Assembly: GCA_040274765.1 (NCBI GenBank)
Contig: JBEMAY010000044.1
Location: 1-26,450 of the forward strand
DNA: 26,450 bases
Origin: Psychrobacillus sp040274765
GTDB lineage: Bacteria; Bacillota; Bacilli; Bacillales_A; Planococcaceae
Direction of reading: 5' to 3'
The position numbers and the translations under genes were made by a program. Of the stretch, positions 5,154-13,075 are shown one piece after another (position 1 is the stretch's first letter; each line of letters opens with the position of its first letter). Under the pieces are notes generated by a model that did not search any database, was not told where the DNA came from, and saw only the letters and a list, made by a program, of their open reading frames with translations.

Positions 5154-7871
5154 ATGAAAATAGAAAAGCTCCACATATATGGCTTTGGAAAACATGAAAA
5201 TCTAGTAGTGAATGTACATGATGGGATTAACGTATTCTACGGTGAAAATGAAGCAGGGAAGTCCACGATTCAGCAATTTATACTTCACATCCTTTTTGGT
5301 TTCCCACAACGAAATGCACAGCTGTTGAGATATGAGCCTAGAAGCAATGCCACCTATGGAGGGAAACTTCACATCCTAACGGACGATGGCAGTAATGTAA
5401 TCATCGAGAGAGTAAAAGGGAAGGCAAGTGGAGATGTAACCTTGTATTTGGAGGACGGTACTCGTGGAGGAGAACAAGAGCTAGCTGCCTTACTGCAATC
5501 TTATAATCGAGCAGATTATGAGGCAATCTTTTCGTTTTCGCTACTTCAGCTACAGGGATTTGAAAAAATGACGGAAGAAGAACTAACGCGTACGCTACTC
5601 TCTTCTGGAACTACTGGAATGGATACGTTATCTAGTGTTGAAAACCAGTTCGCAAAAGAAATGGGAGAGCTATACAAACCTACTGGAAGAAAGCCGCTCA
5701 TCAATCAAAAAATGGAGGAGATCAGACAGTTAGAAACAGCTTGGAAGGCACAAATGGAACAAGCTGAAAAGTACGAGCCCTCCATTCAACGCTTAAATGA
5801 GATTGAAATCGTCTTAAAGGGTTTGGTAGAACAGGAGAAAAAGCTATCTGACAGTCTTCAGAGTTTTTCCCAATGGAAGCAATTAAAGCCGTTAAAAATA
5901 GCTGAAAATGAGCTTAAAGAGAAATTGGATAAGCTACCAAGTCAATCATTTCCTCCTGAAGGTCTACGACGATATGAGGCTATTAAGGACAAGCAGACCA
6001 ATACTCAAATAGCGTTAGAACAATTTAAGCAGGAGCTGCAGTCAATTGCCCATAGTAGTGAAGCAATAGCTCCAGAAAATCTAGAGGAAATCCAAGGCTT
6101 TTTAAGCCAGGAATCCCAATGGCATCAATTACGTGCAAAACGAGTCCAGTTAGAAGAGGAGCATAGTAAAACTCTCCAGCAGCAAATGCAAGAGCTTAGC
6201 CTAGTTGGAATTGATTGGGAAAACAGCTTAAATGATATAGTGACGGCTGATGTATCAATCCAGCAGGAGGACCGTCTGGTGACGATGCTTAACCAACAAG
6301 AGCAGCTTAATCAGCAATTTCAACAAGAAGAACGTTTGCTAAACCTTAAAATGCAGGATGTCGAGCAGCTAGAAAAACGGCTACGTGAATCTAAACGTTC
6401 ACGTAATTCATCCAAGGGTCAAAGTAACACAAAAGGTATATTATTTTCATTAGTAGGATTTGTATTGATAGTTGGGTTAATCTTTAGTTTTCTTGCATCC
6501 AATTGGCTAATTGCGCTCCTCACAGTAATTATAAGTGCTGGGATATATGGCGGATTTACCTTGCTCATCAAAGGTCTTCAAAAAGATAATGAGGCTCAGC
6601 AATATACAGATATATTAGAGGACGAATTAAAAAGTCTTAAGGATCAAATCATGCGTCTAGAAGGTGTTATCGCAGAAATTGAACAACACAAGAAGGAATG
6701 TAAGCGTAAAATTTATGCCTTTTTAAGAACTTATCAAATTGATGAGGAATTATCCCCAAACCTACTTCCTGAGTTATTTACCCGGTTAAGACTTATTCAA
6801 AATCAACAAATCCAACTTGACCAGATGGAAGGTAAGCTCGAGGAAGTCAGTAGAAATTTAAGGGACTTGGAACGCAGAGCACAGTCCTTAGTGAAATCCC
6901 AGTTAGTAGAAGATATTTTATTTCATCAGCTCCGAGAAATTTATTTGAAAGAAAAGAAACGGCTTGAAGAAGAGCAGAGCACTCTTAGTAAAATAACAAA
7001 GCTACAAGAAAAGTTAAATGAGCTAGAATTGTTATTAAACGCTCAGGAACAGCAGATTACTACGCTGTTTACGGAGGCGGGAGTTTCAACAGAAAGTGAT
7101 TTTTACCAAGCCCATGTAGTATCTCAAACTAGAGCGGCACTAGAAAAAGAATTAGAGCATGTGAGAATGCAATTAGGCGATCGAAAAGTAAACATAAATG
7201 ATTTTGAAGAAGGCTTTGAAGTAACAGCAAGAGAAACTCTAGAGGCGATGAAAGAAAAAAGTCAAATTCTTGTAGAAGAAAAGGCAACCTTACTTTATGA
7301 AACAAGTCGCTTAATCGAGAATGAGGAACAAAGCCAAAAGCTACAGCAATTAGAAGAGAAAAAATCAGAGCTGTATGAGTTAGTAAAAAAATGGGCTGCC
7401 TATAAAACGGTAACAGAAGCAATCAAGCAGACTATATCGCAATTGAAGGAAGAAAGGTTACCTGAGGTGCTAGATAAAGCCAAAAGCTATTTTAGAATTT
7501 TAACGAATGAATCCTACGAGCTGTTAGAGTTTACACCAGAGGGATTATTCGAGGCAGTCAAACCAAGCGGAGAGCGATTTCGAATAGCGGAGCTAAGTCA
7601 GGCAACGAAGGAGCAGGCCTATATAGCATTAAGAATTGCTTTAGCTGTGGCGTTAAAGAACAGGGTAGCGTTTCCAATAATTCTAGACGACCCTTTTGTA
7701 CATTTCGATCGAAACCGTTTAAAACAAGTGGTACAATTAATGAAAGAGCTACAAAATGAACATCAACTACTATATTTTACGTGTCATGAGCATATGCGTC
7801 TTAGTTGGGAAGGGGCTCATATAATAGATGTAGCGACATTACAAGTTGGAAGTGGAGGGGTTTTGAGATGA
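5154..7871 (+). CDS. yhaN: YhaN, SbcC/Rad50-like ATPase with central membrane segment
   Basis: A 905-residue ATPase of the SMC/Rad50 type. The Walker A motif GENEAGKST is at residues 30-38. Long coiled coils extend from about 170 to 425 and 480 to 770. The ABC signature-like ELSQATKEQAY is near 813 and Walker B PIILDDPFVHFD near 841-852, followed by a YFTCHEH switch histidine. Unlike classical SbcC there is no CxxC zinc hook at the coil tip. Instead residues about 427-472 form two hydrophobic helices, as in YhaN proteins, so the coiled coil may be tethered to the membrane. It shares a 4-base ATGA overlap with yhaM. The length is near that of the B. subtilis protein. It should work with YhaO on DNA ends; the role of the membrane segment is not established here. 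Confidence 0.94.
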   Translation: MKIEKLHIYGFGKHENLVVNVHDGINVFYGENEAGKSTIQQFILHILFGFPQRNAQLLRYEPRSNATYGGKLHILTDDGSNVIIERVKGKASGDVTLYLEDGTRGGEQELAALLQSYNRADYEAIFSFSLLQLQGFEKMTEEELTRTLLSSGTTGMDTLSSVENQFAKEMGELYKPTGRKPLINQKMEEIRQLETAWKAQMEQAEKYEPSIQRLNEIEIVLKGLVEQEKKLSDSLQSFSQWKQLKPLKIAENELKEKLDKLPSQSFPPEGLRRYEAIKDKQTNTQIALEQFKQELQSIAHSSEAIAPENLEEIQGFLSQESQWHQLRAKRVQLEEEHSKTLQQQMQELSLVGIDWENSLNDIVTADVSIQQEDRLVTMLNQQEQLNQQFQQEERLLNLKMQDVEQLEKRLRESKRSRNSSKGQSNTKGILFSLVGFVLIVGLIFSFLASNWLIALLTVIISAGIYGGFTLLIKGLQKDNEAQQYTDILEDELKSLKDQIMRLEGVIAEIEQHKKECKRKIYAFLRTYQIDEELSPNLLPELFTRLRLIQNQQIQLDQMEGKLEEVSRNLRDLERRAQSLVKSQLVEDILFHQLREIYLKEKKRLEEEQSTLSKITKLQEKLNELELLLNAQEQQITTLFTEAGVSTESDFYQAHVVSQTRAALEKELEHVRMQLGDRKVNINDFEEGFEVTARETLEAMKEKSQILVEEKATLLYETSRLIENEEQSQKLQQLEEKKSELYELVKKWAAYKTVTEAIKQTISQLKEERLPEVLDKAKSYFRILTNESYELLEFTPEGLFEAVKPSGERFRIAELSQATKEQAYIALRIALAVALKNRVAFPIILDDPFVHFDRNRLKQVVQLMKELQNEHQLLYFTCHEHMRLSWEGAHIIDVATLQVGSGGVLR

Positions 7872-8806
7872 AGGGAATTACACAGCTAAGAGTAGGAGAT
7901 CCTGTCGATCATTTCTTACTGATTAAACAATCAACTAAAGGGATCACTACAGTCGGAAAACCGTTTATGTCATTGATATTGCAGGATAAAAGTGGAGATA
8001 TTGAAGCAAAACTTTGGGATACGAACGAGGAGCATGAAAAGCAGTATGCTGCTAGTCAAATTGTGCGCGTTGGGGGAGAAATCCAAGACTATCGTGGGAA
8101 ATTTCAGCTTCGAGTAAAAAGTATCCGACCTGTGAAAGCAGACGAGACGATTACCATTAATGATTTAGTTCCATCAGCAGAAAAGTCAAAAGAAGAATTG
8201 ATGGAAGAGTTACTGCAATTTTTCTTTGAGATGAAAAACCCTTTAATACAACGTGTAACACGTCATTTAATGAAAAAGCATCAAACGGCGTTTATGACAT
8301 ATCCAGCAGCTACTAAAAATCATCATGATTACGCTTCCGGTTTAATTGATCATGTTGTTTCTATGCTTAAGCTAGGGAAGTCCCTTTGCGAGCTGTATCC
8401 GACATTAAACAAGGATCTTTTATATGCTGGAATCATCTTACATGATATTGGTAAAGTAGTAGAGCTTTCAGGTCCTGTTGCTACGACGTATACAATTGAA
8501 GGTAATCTTTTAGGACATATCACCATCATGGTCAATGAAATATCTAAAGCTGCAGAAGAGCTTCAAATTGAAGGGGAGGAAATAATGCTTCTTCAACATA
8601 TGGTGCTTTCTCATCATGGTAAGGAAGAATGGGGTAGTCCTAAGCGTCCGATGCTAAAAGAAGCTGAAATACTTCATTATATCGATAATATTGATGCAAA
8701 GATGAATATGCTTAATCGCGCATTAGCTAAAACAAATCCAGGAGAATTCACAGAGCGTCTATTCCCATTAGAAAATCGTTCCTTCTATAAACCTACTTTT
8801 GAATAG
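7868..8806 (+). CDS. yhaM: YhaM, 3'-5' exoribonuclease (OB fold + HD domain)
   Basis: A 312-residue nuclease trimming RNA, and in vitro also single-stranded DNA, from the 3' end. The N-terminal OB-fold domain is at about 10-100 (KPFMSLILQDKSGDIEAKLWD, VRVGGEIQDYRGKFQLRV). The HD metal-binding domain is at about 155-290, with H-D in LHDIGKVVE at 192-193 and further histidines in LIDHVVSM and LSHHGKEEWG. The length matches the family (about 314). The start is ATG 7868 behind GGAGGGG; the open frame further upstream is only overlap with yhaN. The ATGA junction means coupled translation with yhaN, and a strong terminator follows. The same trio occurs in B. subtilis. Confidence 0.95.
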   Translation: MKGITQLRVGDPVDHFLLIKQSTKGITTVGKPFMSLILQDKSGDIEAKLWDTNEEHEKQYAASQIVRVGGEIQDYRGKFQLRVKSIRPVKADETITINDLVPSAEKSKEELMEELLQFFFEMKNPLIQRVTRHLMKKHQTAFMTYPAATKNHHDYASGLIDHVVSMLKLGKSLCELYPTLNKDLLYAGIILHDIGKVVELSGPVATTYTIEGNLLGHITIMVNEISKAAEELQIEGEEIMLLQHMVLSHHGKEEWGSPKRPMLKEAEILHYIDNIDAKMNMLNRALAKTNPGEFTERLFPLENRSFYKPTFE

Positions 8807-8810
8807 ATAG

Positions 8811-8853
8811 AAAAAACGTAGAGGTCTTTAAATGAGACCTTTACGTTTTTTTT
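8811..8853 (+). terminator. Terminator of yhaO-yhaN-yhaM
   Basis: Long stem (AAAAAACGTAGAGGTCT with its near-perfect complement after a 7-base loop) followed by T8, right after the yhaM stop. Confidence 0.9.
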
Positions 8854-8954
8854 AGTGGGGTGCAGGTTAAGAGGAAGGAAAAAAAACTTTAGTATAGAAT
8901 TCACCTATAGTAATAGGTCACCATTTCTGAAAATAGTAAAGGGAGATGCATGTA

Positions 8955-9392
8955 ATGGCTGAGGTTTTTTTGAAAGTCCAAGATGTACTTGAAAATTACA
9001 AAATAGCGGTTTACGAAAAAGATGTTAAGAAATTTATGTCCATGTATACTCACGAAATGCATATTTATGATTGCTGGGGGAATTGGGAGAGCAAGGGGAT
9101 TAATACATGGGAGGAAAGCGTGAAAGAGTGGTTCAGTGGATTGACTGAGGAAGGTGTATTACTTAAGGTAGATTTTAATGACCTTGTAGTGGAAGAAAGT
9201 TTGGATATTGCATTTGTCCATTGCGCTGTAACGTTTGCTGCTTATAGCGAAGAATCCAGTGAGAAACTTCGTGAAGTGACAAATCGATTCACATTCGGTT
9301 TGAAAAAAGTGAACGGAAAATGGGGCATAGCTCATGAGCATTCGTCCTTACCTATAGACATGGAAACCGGGAAGGGTATGTATCATTCCTAG
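8955..9392 (+). CDS. SnoaL/DUF4440-like (NTF2-fold) small protein
   Basis: A 145-residue soluble protein with the pattern of NTF2-fold SnoaL/SgcJ-like proteins. It has an N-terminal helix pair LENYKIAVYEKDVKKFMSMYTHEMHIYDCWG, a middle VAVHCAVTFAAY-type strand (residues about 92-104), and a C-terminal RFTFGLKKVNGKWGIAHEHSSLP strand-turn-strand. The family includes small-molecule isomerases, cyclases and ligand-binding proteins, so no reaction can be assigned. Two in-frame starts exist, ATG 8946 and ATG 8955. The second is better placed relative to AAAGGGAG (8938-8945). It appears to be a single-gene unit. A short inverted repeat, ACCTAT-AGTA-ATAGGT (8903-8918), lies upstream and may be an operator. 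Confidence 0.8.
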   Translation: MAEVFLKVQDVLENYKIAVYEKDVKKFMSMYTHEMHIYDCWGNWESKGINTWEESVKEWFSGLTEEGVLLKVDFNDLVVEESLDIAFVHCAVTFAAYSEESSEKLREVTNRFTFGLKKVNGKWGIAHEHSSLPIDMETGKGMYHS

Positions 9393-9487
9393 TTTGTATC
9401 TATTTGAGAAAATCTTATTTCACTAGGGACGTGTTGAAATTTTTTTAACTTAGGCAACTAACCATTGTCTAGCAAATAAAGCTATAG

Positions 9488-9518
9488 ATAAAAAAAGCCC
9501 GCAACTATGTTGCGGGCT
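9488..9518 (-). terminator. Terminator of prsA
   Basis: A 10-bp perfect GC-rich stem (AGCCCGCAAC at 9496-9505, GTTGCGGGCT at 9509-9518) with a T run on the minus strand, located just after the prsA stop. Confidence 0.92.
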
Positions 9519-9541
9519 GATCTATACATATTTATATCAAA

Positions 9542-10477
9542 TTATTTTTCAGTTTCTTCCGTTGTATCTGTTTCTTCAGCTGCTGGTTGCTCAGAAGAAC
9601 CTGCAGCGTCCCCTGCAGCTAGAAATTCATCTAGTGCTTTTTCTAAATCTTTATCTTTGATGTCAACTTTAGCATCTTTCAATAATTTAGAGATTTTAGG
9701 AAGTAAAGCAGCTTGATCGGCTTTCTCAAGCTTTAAGTTTTTCTCTAATTCTGCTTTTTTGTCTTCATATGACTCTTTAGTCTCACGCTTGTCCGTTACT
9801 TCGATTATGTGGAAACCAAAGCTAGATTGAACTGGCTCACTGATTACGTTAGGCTCTAATGCAAATGCTGCTTCTTCAAATTCTGCAGCCATTGCGCCTT
9901 TACCAAACCAACCAAGTTCTCCACCACTTTGTTGTGCAGCTGGTTCTGTAGAGTAAGCTGTTGCTACTTCTGCAAAGTCTTTTCCTGACTCTAATTCAGC
10001 TTTAACTTTTTTAGCTGTTTCTTCATCTTCTACAAGCACGTGACGAGCATTAATTTCATTTTTAGTATTTTCATATTCCGCCTTAATTTCATCTTCTGAA
10101 ACTTCTACATCTTCAATAAGAGCAGCTTCTTGTAGAAGGTTAAGACGTAAATATTTTTTGTAGGATTCTTCTGTGTATCCTTGTTGTGCAAGCAATGTTT
10201 CAAAGTTTTCCCCTAGTTGTTCTTTATCTGCTTTTAGCTGAGCATCTACTTGTTTGTCCGTAACATCGTATTTAGAGTCTAACACTTTTTCAATCATAAG
10301 AAGTTGAAAAGCTTGATCTCCAATAGAAGCCTTCATTTCTTCATATAAATCATTTTGTGTGATGTCTCCAACCTTAGAGGATGCAATTACTTTGCTGCTA
10401 TCCGCTGAATCGTCACTACAAGCCCCTAATGCAAGAACTGATGCTGCTAACGTTAATGATAAAACTGTTTTTTTCAT
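9542..10477 (-). CDS. prsA: PrsA, secreted-protein foldase lipoprotein (parvulin PPIase)
   Basis: A 311-residue lipoprotein that helps fold exported proteins at the membrane-wall interface by peptidyl-prolyl isomerisation. The signal peptide MKKTVLSLTLAASVLALGAC ends in a lipobox with Cys20 as the lipid-modified residue. A helical N domain follows. The PpiC/parvulin domain is at about 142-231 (INARHVLVEDEETA, GGELGWFGKGAM, FGFHIIEVTDKR). The C-terminus is helical, ending in a low-complexity acidic tail rich in A, E and T. The start is ATG 10477 with AGGAGAG upstream on the minus strand; the frame beyond it has no ribosome site. Nearby ScoC and EcsAB also belong to protein secretion biology. 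Family and position agree with B. subtilis prsA. Confidence 0.95.
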   Translation of the reverse strand: MKKTVLSLTLAASVLALGACSDDSADSSKVIASSKVGDITQNDLYEEMKASIGDQAFQLLMIEKVLDSKYDVTDKQVDAQLKADKEQLGENFETLLAQQGYTEESYKKYLRLNLLQEAALIEDVEVSEDEIKAEYENTKNEINARHVLVEDEETAKKVKAELESGKDFAEVATAYSTEPAAQQSGGELGWFGKGAMAAEFEEAAFALEPNVISEPVQSSFGFHIIEVTDKRETKESYEDKKAELEKNLKLEKADQAALLPKISKLLKDAKVDIKDKDLEKALDEFLAAGDAAGSSEQPAAEETDTTEETEK

Positions 10478-10616
10478 ACGTATCTCTCCTAACTTCATCG
10501 TGCTGCAAGTGTAACTATACCATAAACGAAATAAAAACAAAAATGGTTCCCGTGCATTTGCCCACCATATTTGGAAACCACCGCATAAGATAAATTAGAA
10601 AGAGGAGGTGTTCTAA

Positions 10617-10727
10617 ATGGGTGGACAATACAACTACGGTGGTGGCCATGGCGCTGGATCTGGCTTCGCTTTATTGGTAGTTCTGTTTATTCTTTTGATT
10701 ATCGTTGGCGCTGCATTCATCTACTAA
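10617..10727 (+). CDS. YjcZ-family small sporulation-type membrane peptide
   Basis: A 36-residue peptide: glycine/tyrosine-rich head MGGQYNYGGGHGAGSG, then one hydrophobic helix FALLVVLFILLIIVGAAFIY to the stop. This head-plus-helix layout ending in GAAFIY is that of the YjcZ family of small Bacillales peptides, several of which are sporulation-associated. AGAGGAGGTG lies 7 bases before ATG, an excellent ribosome-binding site, so this short frame is very likely real. It is divergent from prsA. The upstream CATAAGATA (10584-10592) resembles the -10 of late sporulation sigma factors, but no convincing -35 at the right distance was found. A hairpin (GACTAAGA...TCTTAGTC, 10738-10765) follows the stop. 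Confidence 0.88.
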   Translation: MGGQYNYGGGHGAGSGFALLVVLFILLIIVGAAFIY

Positions 10728-10776
10728 CGTAATCATCGACTAAGACCACTACGGTGCTCTTAGTCACTCTAAGTCT

Positions 10777-10821
10777 AAAAAGAAATGACCCAATCATTAA
10801 AATGATTTGGGTCTATTTTTT
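10777..10821. terminator. Bidirectional terminator
   Basis: GACCCAATCATT (10787-10798) pairs with AATGATTTGGGTC (10801-10813), with T-rich sequence to the right and A-rich to the left. It serves both the YjcZ-like gene and the convergent minus-strand membrane gene. Confidence 0.85.
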
Positions 10822-10824
10822 CTA

Positions 10825-11010
10825 TTAAACTGCGTAAACCAACTCAACATAGAAAGATACAAGAAGAATCGTAATTAATATATTAATGGTTCTAAAAATC
10901 TTAGGGTGTTTTTCTTCTGGAATTTCTTTTGACATTACAAGTGCATATGTCATTCGATTAATTTGTAGCAAGTAAAATGCTGAGAATAGAACTAAAGTAA
11001 ATATGATCAT
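10825..11010 (-). CDS. Small two-helix membrane protein, function unknown
   Basis: A 61-residue hydrophobic protein. Helix one is at about residues 2-22 (IIFTLVLFSAFYLLQINRMTY), followed by a charged linker (SKEIPEEKHPKIFR) and helix two at about 40-58 (INILITILLVSFYVELVYAV). I do not recognise the family. The start is ATG 11010 with GAAGGGAG seven bases upstream on the minus strand; the frame extends to 11040 but without a ribosome site. It lies 68 bases after the DUF3267-like gene on the same strand and could be co-transcribed with it. Confidence 0.7.
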   Translation of the reverse strand: MIIFTLVLFSAFYLLQINRMTYALVMSKEIPEEKHPKIFRTINILITILLVSFYVELVYAV

Positions 11011-11078
11011 GTCTAAACTCCCTTCATGTACACTAAGCATAACAAATTTCGGGTAGGAGTTACAAGTGTTACATATTA

Positions 11079-11624
11079 CTAATGCTGGGAAGCGATGATT
11101 AAAATCTGATAACCAGCATCCGTTTCTTCAATAAATGCACTTCTAGGTGATTTACTCAAGTTCTTTACATAAATCAGGTCAATTAAACACATTCCGCAAT
11201 GATAGGCTAATAGCATAATAAAATAATGAGCAAAATGCGGTGCAGCAAGGGCACCAATTAAAATAGCAGAGTTAATAAAGATAAAAGGTGAAAGCAACGA
11301 AAATATAAAACGATATTTATTTATTGGTTCACAAACTTTGATGGAAACGATCGGAAGCATTCCATACAGTCTGTTGACAGTTACTTTTAAATGATCACGA
11401 ATCATAAGAAGTGGCAAGAAATGAAACAATTTGTGAAATGGATATACCATAATCATACCAATCGCAAACAGCCAAAAAAAGTCATCAGATTTGTGTGAAT
11501 CATTGATAGTTCCTTGTAAAGCATAGACAAATGAAAAAACGGCCATTACTAGTATGGTTGACAATAGAAATAAACGTTCCATACCATATTGTTTTTTGAC
11601 ATTAATAGTTTTCCAACAATGCAA
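11079..11624 (-). CDS. DUF3267-like integral membrane protein
   Basis: A 181-residue membrane protein with about four helices (residues 17-36, 49-70, 103-125, 130-150). The layout resembles DUF3267 membrane proteins, a family that often carries an HExxH zinc-protease-like motif in its second helix. Here the matching spot reads HKLFH (H64 to H68), so the glutamate is replaced by lysine and hydrolytic activity is doubtful. The later CEPINKYRFIFSLLSPFIFIN fits the family's C-terminal half. The start is TTG at 11624 with AGGAG 11 bases upstream. A nearby ATG is in another frame that soon stops. It lies between scoC and prsA on the same strand. Confidence 0.7.
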   Translation of the reverse strand: MHCWKTINVKKQYGMERLFLLSTILVMAVFSFVYALQGTINDSHKSDDFFWLFAIGMIMVYPFHKLFHFLPLLMIRDHLKVTVNRLYGMLPIVSIKVCEPINKYRFIFSLLSPFIFINSAILIGALAAPHFAHYFIMLLAYHCGMCLIDLIYVKNLSKSPRSAFIEETDAGYQILIIASQH

Positions 11625-11750
11625 GACTGATGCATCTCCTATATAGTAAAATATATTTCAGATACATACAATACGATGTTTACATAGAAAATACAAGCCT
11701 ATGAATTGTAAAGATTTATAGAGCGCTTACATAGCTGGTATATCGCTATT

Positions 11751-12278
11751 CTACTTTGTAAAAGATTCATCAATATTTTGAATAGAACGCTCAAAAATCT
11801 CCATAAAGTCATCACCATAAATATTACGGATAACTGCCATGACATCCATAAATTCAGGGAACCTACCGTACAAATCTTTCATGGGACGAGAACCTTCAAT
11901 CACCGAGTGAGGTGTTTGATGGTAATTTTCATACATCTCCTCTAGAAGCAATTGACCTTTTTCAGTAACGTCTACGTAGGTATTGCGCTTATCTGTATCT
12001 CGCTTAGAGAAAGAAAGCAAGCCACGTTCCTCTAGTTTCTTAGAGAAATTAAAGGCGGTAGAAACATGCATAACTCCAAATTTGGCTACATCGGAAATCG
12101 TAGCGCCTTGTAAATGATAGGAGATCCACAAAATATGGTGTTCATTAATATTAAGGTCATAGGGCTTAATCCAAGTTTGCCAATCTTTTTCTACTGCCTT
12201 CCAAAGCGCTTTTGAAAGTTGAGCGATTCGTTGACTATAAAGCATGGCTTCCTTCATCGTATAAAATTGATCAGTCAT
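11751..12278 (-). CDS. scoC: ScoC (Hpr), MarR-family transition-state regulator
   Basis: A 175-residue winged-helix regulator which in B. subtilis represses extracellular protease and other post-exponential genes and influences sporulation. The most family-specific stretch is ALWKAVEKDWQTWIKPYDL followed by NINEHHILWISYHLQGATI. The helix-turn-helix is at about 60-88 (ISDVAKFGVMHVSTAFNFSKKLEERG), and the wing is RDTDKRNTYVDVTEKG. The C-terminus keeps YGRFPEFMDVMAVIRNIYGDDFMEIFERS. It is shorter than the B. subtilis protein (about 203) because it lacks the C-terminal extension. A near-consensus extended -10 promoter lies upstream. The position next to yhaH and trpP matches B. subtilis. Confidence 0.95.
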   Translation of the reverse strand: MTDQFYTMKEAMLYSQRIAQLSKALWKAVEKDWQTWIKPYDLNINEHHILWISYHLQGATISDVAKFGVMHVSTAFNFSKKLEERGLLSFSKRDTDKRNTYVDVTEKGQLLLEEMYENYHQTPHSVIEGSRPMKDLYGRFPEFMDVMAVIRNIYGDDFMEIFERSIQNIDESFTK

Positions 12279-12314
12279 CTCGTATGCCTTCTTTCTGGAA
12301 TATAATCTTTACAC

Positions 12315-12343
12315 ATTATAGCAATAAAGTAAGATAATTGGAA
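12315..12343 (-). promoter_or_regulatory. Candidate scoC promoter with extended -10
   Basis: On the minus strand TGCTATAAT gives a perfect -10 (12315-12320) with the TGn extension. A weak -35, TTCCAA (12338-12343), is 17 bp upstream. It lies about 37 bases before the scoC start codon. Confidence 0.55.
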
Positions 12344-12544
12344 TAAAAATATTTGAAAATATTATTAATTTTATAACAATTCATTTAGATGATTGACCAA
12401 TCTAGATGGGTATATTCTCTTATAATAGAAATCTAGTAAATCATGATTTTGTCCAATCATTATAGGGGGAGAAGAAATCACAACAGCAAGAAAAGAGTAT
12501 AAATATATAAAATTTTTATTAGAAAATTCTAAAATATTTTGGTT

Positions 12545-12588
12545 TAAAAAAAGTATGCCTTTAATCTAAAAGACTAAATGCATACTTA
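12545..12588 (-). terminator. Terminator of yhaH
   Basis: AAGTATGC (12551-12558) and GCATACTT (12580-12587) pair, and the minus-strand transcript then reads a run of seven T. It lies directly after the yhaH stop. Confidence 0.75.
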
Positions 12589-12591
12589 TCA

Positions 12592-12969
12592 TTAGTTAGA
12601 TTCTATAACTTCATTTTTCTTTGGTAGTGTTTGTTCTAGTTGTTCAATAGCTATTTGGATGGATGAAATCTCATTCTGCAATTGTTGTTGAAGAGGGGCT
12701 GTGTCTTTTTGCCATTTTTCAACGCTTTCTTTCACGTCTTTAACAGTTCGTGGAATCATCACCTGTGACTCTGCCTTTAAGCTTTGGATGGATACCTTCA
12801 CTTTTCGTAGCTGATCGTTAATATCGGAAAGCTTGTCTTTGTAATCGGCAGATACAGCTTTAATGTTTTCCCTAACTTCTGGACCACTTTTAGGGGTGGA
12901 TAAAAGTACAGTAGTCGCACCTGTTAATGCGCCAAGAGCCACACCAATTAATAATTGTGATACTTTCAT
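12592..12969 (-). CDS. yhaH: YhaH, YtxH-family membrane-anchored protein
   Basis: A 125-residue protein with an N-terminal glycine-rich hydrophobic helix (residues about 4-24, LLIGVALGALTGATTVLLSTP). The helix is followed by KSGPEVRENI, the typical YtxH-family turn, and a long coiled coil (about 40-115, many L/I/V heptads with Q, K and E). The family is linked to general stress in some Bacillus members, but no biochemical role is known to me. AAGGAG is 8 bases before ATG on the minus strand. It sits between scoC and trpP as in B. subtilis, which supports the yhaH symbol. Confidence 0.85.
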   Translation of the reverse strand: MKVSQLLIGVALGALTGATTVLLSTPKSGPEVRENIKAVSADYKDKLSDINDQLRKVKVSIQSLKAESQVMIPRTVKDVKESVEKWQKDTAPLQQQLQNEISSIQIAIEQLEQTLPKKNEVIESN

Positions 12970-13037
12970 GCAAAATCACTCCTTATATGTATATATTATT
13001 CCTTTCCTTTCCATTATTAAAACATAATATTCAATAC

Positions 13038-13073
13038 AAAAAAAGCTTTCCTAAGAAAAGGAAAGCTTTTTCA
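13038..13073 (-). terminator. Terminator of trpP
   Basis: AAAAAGCTTTCC and GGAAAGCTTTTT form a perfect 12-bp stem around an 8-base loop, with a T run on the minus strand right after the trpP stop. Confidence 0.9.
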
Positions 13074-13075
13074 AG

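Larger units (their letters stand above)
12279..12591. other. 313-bp gene-free stretch between scoC and yhaH
   Basis: Very AT-rich. It contains the scoC promoter near its left end and the yhaH terminator at its right end. In the middle there is a purine run AGGGGGAGAAGAA followed by a 30-codon frame without ATG, GTG or TTG start, which I do not accept as a gene. No RNA gene or repeat is recognised. Confidence 0.5.

Noticed and set aside
9507..9716. 69-residue plus-strand frame
   Set aside because: Antisense to the low-complexity prsA C-terminus; no supporting signals.
10738..10766. Separate terminator after the YjcZ-like gene
   Set aside because: A good hairpin but without a T run; the proper terminator follows 20 bases later.
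12470..12570. Small gene after the purine run AGGGGGAGAAGAA
   Set aside because: About 30 codons are open but there is no ATG, GTG or TTG near the purine run, and the frame runs into the yhaH terminator.
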